A stretch of 64,000 bases of DNA, from contig NZ_JAWLPU010000002.1 in NCBI RefSeq assembly GCF_036997485.1, positions 310,001-374,000 of the forward strand. The letters are read 5' to 3'. Shown one piece after another: positions 8,956-17,617 of the stretch. The stretch's first letter is position 1. Each line of letters begins with the position of its first letter. A model generated the notes under the pieces. It searched no databases and was not told the DNA's origin. It saw only the letters and a list, made by a program, of their open reading frames with translations. Origin of the DNA: Brachyspira pilosicoli (lineage in GTDB: Bacteria > Spirochaetota > Brachyspiria > Brachyspirales > Brachyspiraceae). The position numbers were made by a program, and so were the translations under genes.

Positions 8956-11190
8956 ATGAAAAAGAAGATTATTATCCTTGTCATACTTTTTGAATTAATT
9001 ATTATAATAATGACTTCTGGACTAGGAGCTCAGAGGAAATCAGAAATACCAGATATTGTATCAAAAAACAAAATAAATTACGGTAGTGCATTAAAACTAT
9101 ATAATGAAAAGCAATACAAAAAAGCATACGCACAATTTACAAATCTAATAAACAGCAGCAATGATTTATTAATAAGAGATTATATTATATATTATGGAGC
9201 AAAAAGTGCATTAAATACTAATATGTATGATGAAGCGATAGATTTATATTCTAAACTTATGGAAGAATATCCAAGATCATCATTATACCCTTTTGCTGAA
9301 CAATATAAAGCATTAGCAGAGTTTTATAAAGATGATTATCCTATAAGTAATTTTTTTAATAGCAATAAGCAAAAATGGATAAAAGAATTCGTTGGTCTAA
9401 ATGCAATGCGAGAAACTGATGATACAAATAAATCCAAATTAATAGCATTAGAGTTAACTAAAAAATATATAAACAGAGAAGCTTTAATATATTTGAATAA
9501 TAATTTTGAAGAAGAGATATATAAGTTTAATAATGATGTGAAATATAAATCAGCAGTAGAATTATATGATGCTGGATATAGAACTGCTGCTTTAAAATAT
9601 TTTGATAATCTTATAGAGCTTAATGCCTACAAAAACAATTCAATATATTATAAAGCAAGAATAAACCAATTAGCAGGAAATAGAGAAAGTGCTTCTACAT
9701 TATTTAATGAATACCTTGCCAATACTAACAATAGAGAATATAGAAAGTTAGCGATTTACTGGAATGCTAATAATTATGAAAGATTAAAGAATTATACTAA
9801 AGCAAGAGAATTGTATAATACTTTTTTAAGAAATTATCCAAAAGATAGCTATGTGCCAAGAATTTATAATAGTTTTATTAATGCAAGCCTAAACAGCAAT
9901 AATTTACCAGAAGCTAAAAAATATTTAACAAACACATTAAAAAACTTTCATAATAATAGATATACAGAACTTTCATTAAAAAGCTATTTAAGAAAGGCAT
10001 TAAAATTAAAAAATAAAACAGAAACATATTATGCTATTAGTGAATTAGACAAAATATATCCAAAATACAGACATGACTTTGTATTATCATGGTATATGTG
10101 GGCTGCTGAAGAATTGGGTGATACAGAAACAAGAGATAAGTACATAATGAAAAGTCTGCTTGAAAGCAAAAATCCATTTTATGTAAAAGGGGCTTTAAGT
10201 TTAGCAACTGATGAAATGGTAAATTATGTTTCTCAAAGCAACACTTACTACTTAAATGAAGCTAAAAAATATTATGCTGATTCAAATTATACAAAAACTA
10301 TGCAAATGCTTGATAAAATGCAGTTTATAGATTATATAGTAACAAAAAAAGAAGATAACTTAGTAAAAGAAGCAAGGGCTATAGCTAAAGAAATATTTAT
10401 GCAAAACAAATTTGTTCAGGACTTTTATTCTAACAAAAAAGAAAATGAAATATTTAATGAATTATCTTTACAAACAAGAGAGGAAGTAAATAAACCTATA
10501 TTATTATATTATTATGGGGACATGGATAATGCATACAGAGAGTTTAATGGTATTTATCAAAAAACGCAGGTCACTTATCCTTTATTTTATTATGCAGAAA
10601 AAATATATAAGTCATCATTAAATACAAAAAGATTTATGCAGATTTGTGCTAACATAGGAAAATATTTTGGATATAATTATTATGACAATGTAGATTTACT
10701 TCCAGATGAGTTTAGAAAGTACGTTTATCCAAGATATTTTGATGAATATGTTGTACCTGAGGCAAAATATTATAAAATAGAGCCCAATTTTGTATATTCT
10801 ATAATGAGAGAAGAGAGTTTATTTGATGTAAAGGCAAGGTCTTATGTTGGAGCAATGGGACTTATGCAATTAATGCCTACAACTGCTGCTGCTGAAAATA
10901 AAAAAGCAAGATACAGATATAACCCTCTAAACCTAACAGATGCCAAACAAAACATTAATATTGGTATATCTCATTTAAGCTGGTTATTCCAAAGTCAAAA
11001 TGCCAGCAATTATGCCTTAGTTGCTGCTAGCTATAATGCTGGTTCTGGAAGAGGAAACAGGTGGAAAAAAGAATACGGCACAAACAATATGTATCGTACT
11101 GCAAGATTTATAGATATAGAAGAGACAGAGTTCTATGTTGAAAGAGTAATGAAAAGTTATGAATATTATAGCAGATATTATAAAAATTAA
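8956..11190 (+). CDS. Lytic transglycosylase with TPR-like solenoid (Slt70 type)
   Basis: A 744-residue periplasmic protein. It has an N-terminal signal or anchor (residues 1-25), a long helical TPR-like solenoid (about 40-580) and a C-terminal SLT domain (about 600-720). The SLT signature is clear: SIMREESLFDVKARSYVGAMGLMQLMP carries the catalytic glutamate, likely E620, and LVAASYNAGSGR is the second motif. It would cleave murein glycan strands to anhydromuropeptides. I chose the ATG at 8956 rather than the in-frame GTG at 8950 because AGTAGG at 8945-8950 makes a good SD only for the ATG. The stop abuts the stop of the opposing gene with no gap. Confidence 0.88.
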   Translation: MKKKIIILVILFELIIIIMTSGLGAQRKSEIPDIVSKNKINYGSALKLYNEKQYKKAYAQFTNLINSSNDLLIRDYIIYYGAKSALNTNMYDEAIDLYSKLMEEYPRSSLYPFAEQYKALAEFYKDDYPISNFFNSNKQKWIKEFVGLNAMRETDDTNKSKLIALELTKKYINREALIYLNNNFEEEIYKFNNDVKYKSAVELYDAGYRTAALKYFDNLIELNAYKNNSIYYKARINQLAGNRESASTLFNEYLANTNNREYRKLAIYWNANNYERLKNYTKARELYNTFLRNYPKDSYVPRIYNSFINASLNSNNLPEAKKYLTNTLKNFHNNRYTELSLKSYLRKALKLKNKTETYYAISELDKIYPKYRHDFVLSWYMWAAEELGDTETRDKYIMKSLLESKNPFYVKGALSLATDEMVNYVSQSNTYYLNEAKKYYADSNYTKTMQMLDKMQFIDYIVTKKEDNLVKEARAIAKEIFMQNKFVQDFYSNKKENEIFNELSLQTREEVNKPILLYYYGDMDNAYREFNGIYQKTQVTYPLFYYAEKIYKSSLNTKRFMQICANIGKYFGYNYYDNVDLLPDEFRKYVYPRYFDEYVVPEAKYYKIEPNFVYSIMREESLFDVKARSYVGAMGLMQLMPTTAAAENKKARYRYNPLNLTDAKQNINIGISHLSWLFQSQNASNYALVAASYNAGSGRGNRWKKEYGTNNMYRTARFIDIEETEFYVERVMKSYEYYSRYYKN

Positions 11191-12210
11191 TTAATATTTT
11201 ATACTATCTTTATAATATTTAACTCCTTTATATGGAGCTCTTAACTCATAATTTATAATATTATTGTACCAATCAACATAATCAAAATTTTCAACTTCTG
11301 ACATAATAGAATGCTTTTCTTCTGTATGTATATCGTATTTATTAAACATCATAGCAATAGTTTGAAGTATATAATAAGCAAATATATCATTTAAAGTTTT
11401 GCTGTCAATTTTTACAACACCTCTTTGTGATGAAAAAACTTTATTATTAGAAAGAAAAGGATAAGTACTAATTACAGCTAAGGATTTTGTGTTTTCAATA
11501 TTTTTATTTTCAAGCACTAATCTATCAATAATTCCGCCCTCAGATATAGCTTTAGCATTAGCTCCTTTATAGTTTGCAGTGATTGGCATATTTATTATTA
11601 GAAGATGCGAATCTATTTTAGAATCCTTTAACGCACTTCCTATAACTCTCCAATACTGTGCCGTATACATAGCTACAATATCTTCTCTAAGTAATTTTTT
11701 ACCGTTTGGTAATGGTGTATTCCAAAGTGTTAATATATTTTGTTTAAAAGTTGGTGCTATATTTGAGGCTAATTCTTCTAATGAAGCTTTGGAACTATCA
11801 TAATCGAATAAAGTATTTAGACTGCTATAAGTTTCATTAGAAAGAGAATAATAAAGAATATTTTTTGCTAAAATATCATTACTTGTTTTTTTTATATCTA
11901 TATAATCTCTTTTAAAAAGCTCAATATTATTATTTAAAAGCTTTATATTATTTTTATAAAAATCTTCAGCATTAATTCCCTCTTTTAATACATACTTTAT
12001 TTTATACCCTAATAAATCGTAAGTTAATAATGGAAGTTTGGCATTAAAAATATAGAAAAAATCAGATGGATTTAATGCTGCTATACTACTATCTTTAATA
12101 TAAGTAATATTGACAACATATATTTTATTTTTATTTAACGGTTTTATAGTTTTATTACAAGAGAAAAGTATAAACATTAGATATAATGTAAGCAAAAATA
12201 TTTTATTCAT
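11191..12210 (-). CDS. Lipoprotein of unknown function
   Basis: A 339-residue protein with a hydrophobic leader and lipobox LFSC (C18), so it is probably lipid-anchored. The rest is soluble with alternating helices and strands, and I recognise no domain. It starts 9 bp after the LptA-like gene and appears to be the last gene of the tRNA-kdsC-lptC-lptA transcript, which hints at an envelope-assembly role. That is inference from context only. Its stop codon directly abuts the stop of the convergent transglycosylase. Confidence 0.7.
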   Translation of the reverse strand: MNKIFLLTLYLMFILFSCNKTIKPLNKNKIYVVNITYIKDSSIAALNPSDFFYIFNAKLPLLTYDLLGYKIKYVLKEGINAEDFYKNNIKLLNNNIELFKRDYIDIKKTSNDILAKNILYYSLSNETYSSLNTLFDYDSSKASLEELASNIAPTFKQNILTLWNTPLPNGKKLLREDIVAMYTAQYWRVIGSALKDSKIDSHLLIINMPITANYKGANAKAISEGGIIDRLVLENKNIENTKSLAVISTYPFLSNNKVFSSQRGVVKIDSKTLNDIFAYYILQTIAMMFNKYDIHTEEKHSIMSEVENFDYVDWYNNIINYELRAPYKGVKYYKDSIKY

Positions 12211-12219
12211 AAATAAAAA

Positions 12220-13557
12220 TCACTCATACATAGAACCGCTTACACCATACGCTTCTATTCTTTCTGTATCTATATAGTACCTAATTTCCCTTCCTCTAAC
12301 AATACTTTTTTCTTGTGATAGATATGGATTTTCTCCCCATAATCTTAAATATTTAGCTTTATCAAAATATGTAGCCCAAGCACTTTTAGAGTTCATATCC
12401 TTCATCTCAACATGAACATTACCATTAGCTCTTAACTTTTCATCATCATTAAATATCTGCATAGTAACCGAAGTTATTTTCATACTTCTATTTTCTAAAT
12501 AAGCATGCGGAGCTCCGCTAATAGTAGCTACCTTAGTATCCGGATCAAGATGAAGCAAGTCACCTTCTAACGAAATACTTTCATCATAATCTACCATAAC
12601 AACATCATTATGAAATATGATATCTCTAAACTTCTCATCTCTTTTATATTCTATCCACTCACCAAAAGATATTATTCCCCTATCTGGTATTCTAACTGAA
12701 GGTTCTTGATACATATATATATGTTCATTATCCATATCATATATAATGTATCCGCCTCTAAGTATCATATTCTCTTCAAAAAAATAAGCATTAACATTCC
12801 CATAAGCATACAAATATCTATTAGTTTGATTTACCCCGCCTTTTTCATCTAAAAAAAGCCTGTCTGCCGTTACAATATTATAATTACTAACTTTACTATT
12901 TTTATTAGTATCATCACTTTGAACATAATCATTTGTTTGAAGTATATATATTTTACTTCTTCCCATCACATTTGCCGTAGAAGTTTTAGCATTATACTCT
13001 AATATCTCGCCTTCTATTCTATCACTGCCCTGATATAGTCTTGGATTTCCTTTTAATATGGAAATCTGTGTATCCATATCATATATTAACTCATCAGAAT
13101 ATCCATCTGTTCTTCTATCATTTTCTTTATCTATATGTGTAAGATGGACATTACTTATGGCTTTTGCCAAAGGTGTATTAAAATCTCTCTCCATGAGAGT
13201 GCTTTTTATAGTCATATTATTTGTAGAAGAGCGAAGGATTGGATTATTTCTAACGTATGCATATCTGGTTTTAGCATTATAACTTGCATATCCTGCATCT
13301 ATTGTAGAGCCATTGGTTTTACTTAAAAGTCTAACCTTTCCTGTAAATGTAGCAAGCTCTGTTTCTTTGTAGAAAGTCATCTTATAGCTTGTTATTAAAG
13401 CTGATTTATCTTCTAATCTTGAATTACCTGTATATTGAAAGACTTGATTTTTATTGTCGTAGGTAAATTTATCGGCACTTCTTTGGGACTGAGGCATTAA
13501 TGGAGATATTAAAACAAATAAAATTATTAATGAATAAAAAAGCTTATTCTTCAGCAA
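12220..13557 (-). CDS. LptA/OstA-type periplasmic lipopolysaccharide transport protein
   Basis: A 445-residue protein with an N-terminal signal (residues 1-21). The rest is long stretches of repeated beta-jellyroll strands: FQYTGNSRLEDKSALITSYKMTFYKETELATFTGKVRLLSK, then GNVNAYFFEENMILRGGYIIYDMDNEHIYMYQEPSVRI. The alternating features of stored mass and lost structure (GxVxL-x-x-A-x-Y) are the OstA/LptA signature, here repeated beyond a normal LptA (~180 aa). It would bridge the periplasm for export of lipo-oligosaccharide. It follows lptC with a 14-bp overlap, as in the kdsC-lptC-lptA order of enterics. Being longer than LptA and shorter than LptD, it may be a spirochaete-specific form. Confidence 0.75.
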   Translation of the reverse strand: MLKNKLFYSLIILFVLISPLMPQSQRSADKFTYDNKNQVFQYTGNSRLEDKSALITSYKMTFYKETELATFTGKVRLLSKTNGSTIDAGYASYNAKTRYAYVRNNPILRSSTNNMTIKSTLMERDFNTPLAKAISNVHLTHIDKENDRRTDGYSDELIYDMDTQISILKGNPRLYQGSDRIEGEILEYNAKTSTANVMGRSKIYILQTNDYVQSDDTNKNSKVSNYNIVTADRLFLDEKGGVNQTNRYLYAYGNVNAYFFEENMILRGGYIIYDMDNEHIYMYQEPSVRIPDRGIISFGEWIEYKRDEKFRDIIFHNDVVMVDYDESISLEGDLLHLDPDTKVATISGAPHAYLENRSMKITSVTMQIFNDDEKLRANGNVHVEMKDMNSKSAWATYFDKAKYLRLWGENPYLSQEKSIVRGREIRYYIDTERIEAYGVSGSMYE

Positions 13558-14110
13558 TTTGCACTCCTATAGCATTACCCTCATCTTTTTCATTATATAC
13601 AGTTATATTTTCCATAGCAACATCCCCTTCCATACTGCTTCCAGTAAGCCAACTTCCATCTTCCTGCTCTACTCTAATTGGTACAGGGCTTTTAAAATGT
13701 CTTTTCTCATGATCATACTGTACATACTCAGTATATAAAGTGCTATTATTAGAAGCTTTTGCAACCACATTAGTAAATATTTCTGTATATAAAGTATTTT
13801 TATTTATTTTAGCAAACTCGCCTGACACTTTAGCAGCAATAGTGCCATCAGCATCATAAGTATAATTACGCGAATCATATAACTCTATTAAAGCTCTGCT
13901 ATCATAAAATTTAGCATTAGTTGCAAACATATCCATTTGCTTAAAATTTGTAATATAGCTTTCTCTTTTAAAACCATAAAATTCCATCTCAGGAGGACGC
14001 TCAAAATTATCGTCGCCAATACCTTGACCTATTTTACTAAAATCAGTACAAGAGATTAAAGAAAATATTATTATACTAAAAAGAAGAAAAATCTTTAATA
14101 ATTCTTTCAT
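13544..14110 (-). CDS. lptC: LptC-type lipopolysaccharide export protein
   Basis: A 188-residue protein with a single N-terminal membrane segment ending LISC (C21), so it may be lipid-modified, followed by a beta-jellyroll domain. YITNFKQMDMFATNAKFYDSRALIELYD and TVYTEIFTNVVAKASNNSTLYTEYVQYDHEKRHFKSP-type strands fit LptC, which passes LPS from the inner-membrane LptBFG extractor to LptA. It overlaps kdsC by 35 bp and the lptA-like gene by 14 bp, so it is tightly coupled. lptB, lptF and lptG are not in the window. Confidence 0.75.
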   Translation of the reverse strand: MKELLKIFLLFSIIIFSLISCTDFSKIGQGIGDDNFERPPEMEFYGFKRESYITNFKQMDMFATNAKFYDSRALIELYDSRNYTYDADGTIAAKVSGEFAKINKNTLYTEIFTNVVAKASNNSTLYTEYVQYDHEKRHFKSPVPIRVEQEDGSWLTGSSMEGDVAMENITVYNEKDEGNAIGVQIAEE

Positions 14111-14636
14111 AATCCCCCCTCGCTTTTAATATCATATTTATGGCAAGCCTCACAGCCCCTTTTCCACCTTCCTTATTCAATACTATATTAACATTTTTTT
14201 TCACTTCATCAATAGCATTTTTTGGTGCAAAAGAAAATCCAACATATTTTATTGGCGCTAAATCTATGACATCATCACCCATATAGGCAACTTCCTCACT
14301 TTTTAAACCATATTTTTCTATTAATGTCAAAAGAGCAGGAATTTTATATTCTTCTCCCTGTATCAAATCTTCAAAGCCATGTATTTTAAATTTATCAAAT
14401 CTTTTTTTCACGCAAGCAGCCTTACTTCCAGTAATAATAGCAATTTTAATCCCAGATTTTAATGCCATCACTATCCCCATACCATCTAAAGTATTGAAAA
14501 ATTTAGTCTCTATTCCATTATCATCAAATATAAGTTTTCCATCAGTCATAACGCCGTCTACATCAAAGACAAATAATTTGATTTTTTTTAGTTTTTTAAG
14601 ATTAAGATAGTAAGAAAAAAAAAGCTTTAAATTCAT
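14076..14636 (-). CDS. kdsC: KdsC-type HAD phosphatase (3-deoxy-manno-octulosonate-8-phosphate phosphatase)
   Basis: A 186-residue protein with the compact cap-less C0 HAD fold. LFVFDVDGVMTDG gives the nucleophile D25 and the acid D27. Motif II is IITG (T69) and motif IV is MGDDVID (D121/D122). EEVAYMGDDVIDLAPIKYVGFSFAPKNA is characteristic of KdsC/YrbI, which dephosphorylates Kdo-8-phosphate in the cytoplasm during LPS core synthesis. Only one start codon is available before the DxD motif. It lies 14 nt after the 3' end of tRNA-Arg and has no SD. Neighbouring lptC and lptA support an LPS role. Confidence 0.82.
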   Translation of the reverse strand: MNLKLFFSYYLNLKKLKKIKLFVFDVDGVMTDGKLIFDDNGIETKFFNTLDGMGIVMALKSGIKIAIITGSKAACVKKRFDKFKIHGFEDLIQGEEYKIPALLTLIEKYGLKSEEVAYMGDDVIDLAPIKYVGFSFAPKNAIDEVKKNVNIVLNKEGGKGAVRLAINMILKARGDYERIIKDFSSF

Positions 14637-14650
14637 GATTGTAATATAAT

Positions 14651-14723
14651 TGGGGCTTACAGGACTCGAACCTGCCCACCCGGTTTAGGAAACCAGTGCT
14701 CTATCCTGATGAGCTAAAGCCCC
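14651..14723 (-). tRNA. tRNA-Arg (anticodon CCT)
   Basis: A 73-nt cloverleaf on the minus strand. The acceptor GGGGCTT pairs with AAGCCCC and is followed by discriminator A. The anticodon stem CTGGT/ACCGG carries the loop TTCCTAA, giving CCT, which reads AGG. The T arm contains GGTTCGAGTCC. The CCA end is not encoded. It follows tRNA-Ser after a 25-nt spacer. Confidence 0.95.
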
Positions 14724-14748
14724 TTGTTTAAGGAAGCTAAAACTAAAT

Positions 14749-14831
14749 CGGAGAGTGTGGGACTCGAACCCACATGGGTGTTAGCCCGGCGGTTTTCAAG
14801 ACCGCTGCTCTACCAATTGAACGAACTCTCC
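14749..14831 (-). tRNA. tRNA-Ser (anticodon TGA)
   Basis: An 83-nt tRNA with the long variable arm of serine tRNAs. The acceptor GGAGAGT pairs with ACTCTCC and is followed by discriminator G. The anticodon stem GCGGT/ACCGC carries the loop CTTGAAA, giving TGA. The T arm is GTGGG-TTCGAGT-CCCAC. The CCA end is not encoded. It is the first gene after a strong promoter. Confidence 0.95.
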
Positions 14832-14851
14832 AAAAATTAAATATGTGATAC

Positions 14852-14879
14852 ATTATAACATATAAAAAATAAATTTCAA
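14852..14879 (-). promoter_or_regulatory. Promoter for tRNA-Ser, tRNA-Arg and probably kdsC-lpt
   Basis: Minus strand: TTGAAA (14874-14879), a 16-bp spacer and a perfect TATAAT (14852-14857), placing the start of transcription just before tRNA-Ser. No other promoter is obvious before kdsC. Confidence 0.65.
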
Positions 14880-14905
14880 GTTTTTATTATAAAAAAATTA
14901 GAAAT

Positions 14906-15646
14906 CTATACACCGTTCCAAGAAGCAGCATTATTTTGATAAGCCCACTGATAAGTATTGTTTGCCCCTATCAAAACTTTTGCCAAAGCTGTACCATCAT
15001 AAAATATATAAAGACCATTAACTAAATACGGAGCATCATTATCAAAACCATTCATATTAGTAACAACAACTACATTATTAAAATTAGTCTGATATCCAAA
15101 ATACTGTACTTTCCATGCACCTGAAACATTAATCATATTACCATTAATTGTAGCAACAGTTCCAGCACCTGTAACATTTATATTATTGGCAGCGTCAATA
15201 GTTCCTGTGCCCTCCGGTCTTGGTATCACTGGTACCGCTGTGTTAATCTTTGTCTCAATATATTTTTCTTCTATAAGTTCATTTGTGCCGTATGCTGTTA
15301 CTGTTATAAAATATTTTGTGCCGTTTACAAAATTATAATTTGGAATCTCTATTGTAAAGTTAGTACGGGTATGATTTGTACCCTTTATAGTAGGAAGTGC
15401 TTGGGTTGTAGCATCTTTTATGGCATCATCTGGCTGATTCATATTTTCTGAAGTTTTGGCATATATATTAAATCCTGCAAAATCTGATGCTAATATTCCT
15501 GACCAAAAAGATATACTCACCTTACTATCTCCAGGTATAGCTTTTATTTCATAAGGCATATTATATTCATCTATTATAGTAACAAGCTCTTCGGCACAGG
15601 AACTGAAAAATATAGTAAATAGAATAAGCAAAAATATTTTCTTCAT
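14906..15646 (-). CDS. Lipoprotein with fibronectin III-like domain
   Basis: A 246-residue protein with signal peptide and lipobox FFSSC (C17). The region YEIKAIPGDSKVSISFWSGILASDFAGFNIYAKTSE looks like a fibronectin type III fold (SVSLSWxxxxxxDxxGYxIYR pattern), followed by a beta-rich C-terminus with VNGLYIFYDGTALAKV. It resembles its upstream neighbour (15649-16485) in leader, domain order and EEL/QEMNxPYEIKAI-like start, so the two are probably tandem duplicates. It is likely exposed in the periplasm or on the cell surface. The partner is unknown. Confidence 0.7.
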   Translation of the reverse strand: MKKIFLLILFTIFFSSCAEELVTIIDEYNMPYEIKAIPGDSKVSISFWSGILASDFAGFNIYAKTSENMNQPDDAIKDATTQALPTIKGTNHTRTNFTIEIPNYNFVNGTKYFITVTAYGTNELIEEKYIETKINTAVPVIPRPEGTGTIDAANNINVTGAGTVATINGNMINVSGAWKVQYFGYQTNFNNVVVVTNMNGFDNDAPYLVNGLYIFYDGTALAKVLIGANNTYQWAYQNNAASWNGV

Positions 15647-15648
15647 CT

Positions 15649-16485
15649 TTAATAACTTAATATGTCGGCACTAATCTGATAACAGTAATCTGCTACTATA
15701 CTATTAACACCGTTAACACTCCTTACAAATATCTTGGCATAATAATTTGCATTATTTTTATTAATCTTTATTAAATATAATCTATCAGCAATAACCTCCA
15801 AACTCTCTGTAGTATATCCTTCAGTTGGAGGAACTACAACATCATAAAGAGAAGTACCAGCCACTCGCTGCACAGACCATGTTTCATTTGCTGCTTGAGG
15901 ACTAGAAAAATAAAGCTTATTATTATTTAATGTCAAATTGGCTAAATTACCCTCTGAAAAAACTATAGTAGTATTAGCTGTGACAGTTTGATTTAATGCT
16001 TCTGGCCTTGGTGTCGCCATCTTTACATAATTATCATAATAATAATAACTTTCATTTTGAGGCGTTATTTGATAAGAACTCACCCACACATATATAGGTA
16101 TGCCGTTTCTTATCTCAGTTTCTGGAAGAAGTGAAATTTCTGTAATATTACTTCCTGTATAATAAATATTTTTTTCTATCGTAAAAGTAAATGTTTGCAA
16201 AGTTGTGCTTCTTGTACTTACTATAGTAGGAATTGTTTTTTGCTGGCTATAAACTCTATATATCCTCGGATTAACACTGTCTCCAAAATATATATTGTAT
16301 CCGCTAAACGCTGGTTCATTATTTTGTGCCTGAAACTCTATAACTATTTTTTTATCCATGGGAGTAATCTTTGTTATAAAGGGCTGATTCATCTCTTGTG
16401 TAATGCTGGTAATATCCGGAAGTCCGCAAGAAACAAAAATAATTAAAAATAAAACATACACAATAACTTTAACAAAATAATTCAT
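15649..16485 (-). CDS. Lipoprotein with fibronectin III-like domain (paralogue of next gene)
   Basis: A 278-residue protein with lipobox FVSC (C20). After the leader comes MNQPFITKITPMDKKIVIEFQAQNNEPAFSGYNIYFG, the same fibronectin III-like pattern as the gene at 14906-15646. The C-terminal half has the same 'value printed after label' beta-rich layout (NLTLNNNKLYFSS, SLEVIADRLYLIKI). The two genes are 2 bp apart and form one transcript. No function is known to me. Confidence 0.7.
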   Translation of the reverse strand: MNYFVKVIVYVLFLIIFVSCGLPDITSITQEMNQPFITKITPMDKKIVIEFQAQNNEPAFSGYNIYFGDSVNPRIYRVYSQQKTIPTIVSTRSTTLQTFTFTIEKNIYYTGSNITEISLLPETEIRNGIPIYVWVSSYQITPQNESYYYYDNYVKMATPRPEALNQTVTANTTIVFSEGNLANLTLNNNKLYFSSPQAANETWSVQRVAGTSLYDVVVPPTEGYTTESLEVIADRLYLIKINKNNANYYAKIFVRSVNGVNSIVADYCYQISADILSY

Positions 16486-16618
16486 AATATGATTGTATAA
16501 TTAATACAAAATAATATCAATATAAAACTTAAAAACAATTTTTTATAAGCATAAATATTTTTATATTCAAGTTTTTTAATCCATCATTATCATATATATA
16601 GCTATTATTATAAATGTA

Positions 16619-16647
16619 TTGACTTTTTTAATCAAAAAATATATATT
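16619..16647 (+). promoter_or_regulatory. Promoter for the small outer-membrane barrel gene
   Basis: TTGACT (16619-16624), a 17-bp spacer and TATATT (16642-16647). An SD (TTGGAGA) precedes the ATG at 16677. Confidence 0.6.
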
Positions 16648-16676
16648 GAAATTATATTAATAATTGGAGATGTATT

Positions 16677-17243
16677 ATGTTAAGAAGAATTGTGTTATCT
16701 GTTATTCTTGCATTAGCAGTAATAACAACTATTCCTACTAAAGCACAAGCAGCTTATGCTGATGGAGCTGCTATTGGTGCTGCATTTGTAGGAGGATTTC
16801 CTGCTCAAGCTTCTTTAGGCTTAACTGGACAATTTGATGGCGTTCCTTTAATGTTTGGATTAACAGGAAGAATATTGTTTACTGATAATTATCAGTATTT
16901 TGGTATTGGATTTACTATGGATTGGTGGGGCTTGAAAATTCCTTTATTACAGGATTCAGTTGGTATTCATTTCTATTTAGGTCCTGGTTTGGGATTAAGT
17001 GCTGACTTTGGAAGCAAATATTGGAATATTAATGCTGCTTTAAGAGTACCTATAGGTTTCTCTTTTATATTTGCTAAAGACTGGGAAGTATTTGTGGAAG
17101 TAGCTCCTAGTATAAATGCTCTTAGTATTGGCAGCGGCGGATTTAGACTATTAGGATTATATATAGGCGATGGCGGAAGCGGTTGGGCTCCTGATGCATT
17201 CTTCGGATTTGCTGGTCAATTAGGATTCAGATACTGGTTCTAA
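16677..17243 (+). CDS. Small outer-membrane beta-barrel protein
   Basis: A 188-residue protein. It has a Sec signal peptide with AQA-AYA type cleavage near residue 25, then alternating hydrophobic/glycine strands (GVPLMFGLTGRILF, YFGIGFTMDWWGLKIP, VGIHFYLGPGLGLSADFG) and a terminal aromatic (YWF), as outer-membrane barrels have for BAM recognition. It resembles the small DUF3996-type barrels of spirochaetes. It is monocistronic, with its own promoter and a strong terminator. The role, such as a pore or adhesin, is unknown. Confidence 0.75.
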   Translation: MLRRIVLSVILALAVITTIPTKAQAAYADGAAIGAAFVGGFPAQASLGLTGQFDGVPLMFGLTGRILFTDNYQYFGIGFTMDWWGLKIPLLQDSVGIHFYLGPGLGLSADFGSKYWNINAALRVPIGFSFIFAKDWEVFVEVAPSINALSIGSGGFRLLGLYIGDGGSGWAPDAFFGFAGQLGFRYWF

Positions 17244-17266
17244 TATTTAAATTTGCTAAAAATTAC

Positions 17267-17300
17267 GGCTTAATCTTTTTATTTAAGATTAAGCCTTTTT
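17267..17300 (+). terminator. Intrinsic terminator after the barrel gene
   Basis: An 11-bp perfect stem GGCTTAATCTT (17267-17277) / AAGATTAAGCC (17285-17295) with a 7-nt loop, followed by TTTTT. Confidence 0.9.
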
Positions 17301-17556
17301 AATATAAATTATAATATATATAAAACCTTATTCTTTTATAAACTCGCATATATCTATTAATTTTTTCCTTCATTATTTATAGAATTTCTATTTCTTATAA
17401 TTTTTTACATTATCAGTATTCATCAAAAAGTGTTTATCAAATTTACATATTATTTAAACCTTTAGTTTTAATATTTATTATCTATATAATGTTATACTAT
17501 AATATAAAAATAAGAATTAAACAAATACTGATTTAGAAAAAATATAAATATTAAAT

Positions 17557-17585
17557 TTGATATAATATCATTATAATGGTATACT
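17557..17585 (+). promoter_or_regulatory. Promoter of the RsbW-like / Nudix-kinase operon
   Basis: TTGATA (17557-17562), a 17-bp spacer and TATACT (17580-17585), with transcription starting near 17592. A perfect 13-bp inverted repeat frames the -10 box: its left arm lies in the -35/spacer and its right arm starts at about +1. This looks like an operator. Confidence 0.6.
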
Positions 17586-17604
17586 TTAGAATAATGATAT
17601 TATA
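17561..17604. repeat. 13-bp perfect inverted repeat (candidate operator)
   Basis: TATAATATCATTA (17561-17573) and TAATGATATTATA (17592-17604) are exact reverse complements separated by 18 bp. The right arm ends where the SD (AGGG, 17604-17607) begins. It could bind a dimeric regulator across the promoter or fold in RNA only if transcription starts further upstream. Confidence 0.65.
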
Positions 17605-17617
17605 GGGTTGTTTTGAA

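Noticed and set aside
13058-13712. Plus-strand ORFs within the lptC/lptA region
   Set aside because: They are antisense shadows of well-supported lpt genes, with no SD and no recognisable domain.
17267-17300. Riboswitch-like structure after the barrel gene
   Set aside because: The stem is a simple 11-bp hairpin followed by a T-run, which is an ordinary intrinsic terminator.
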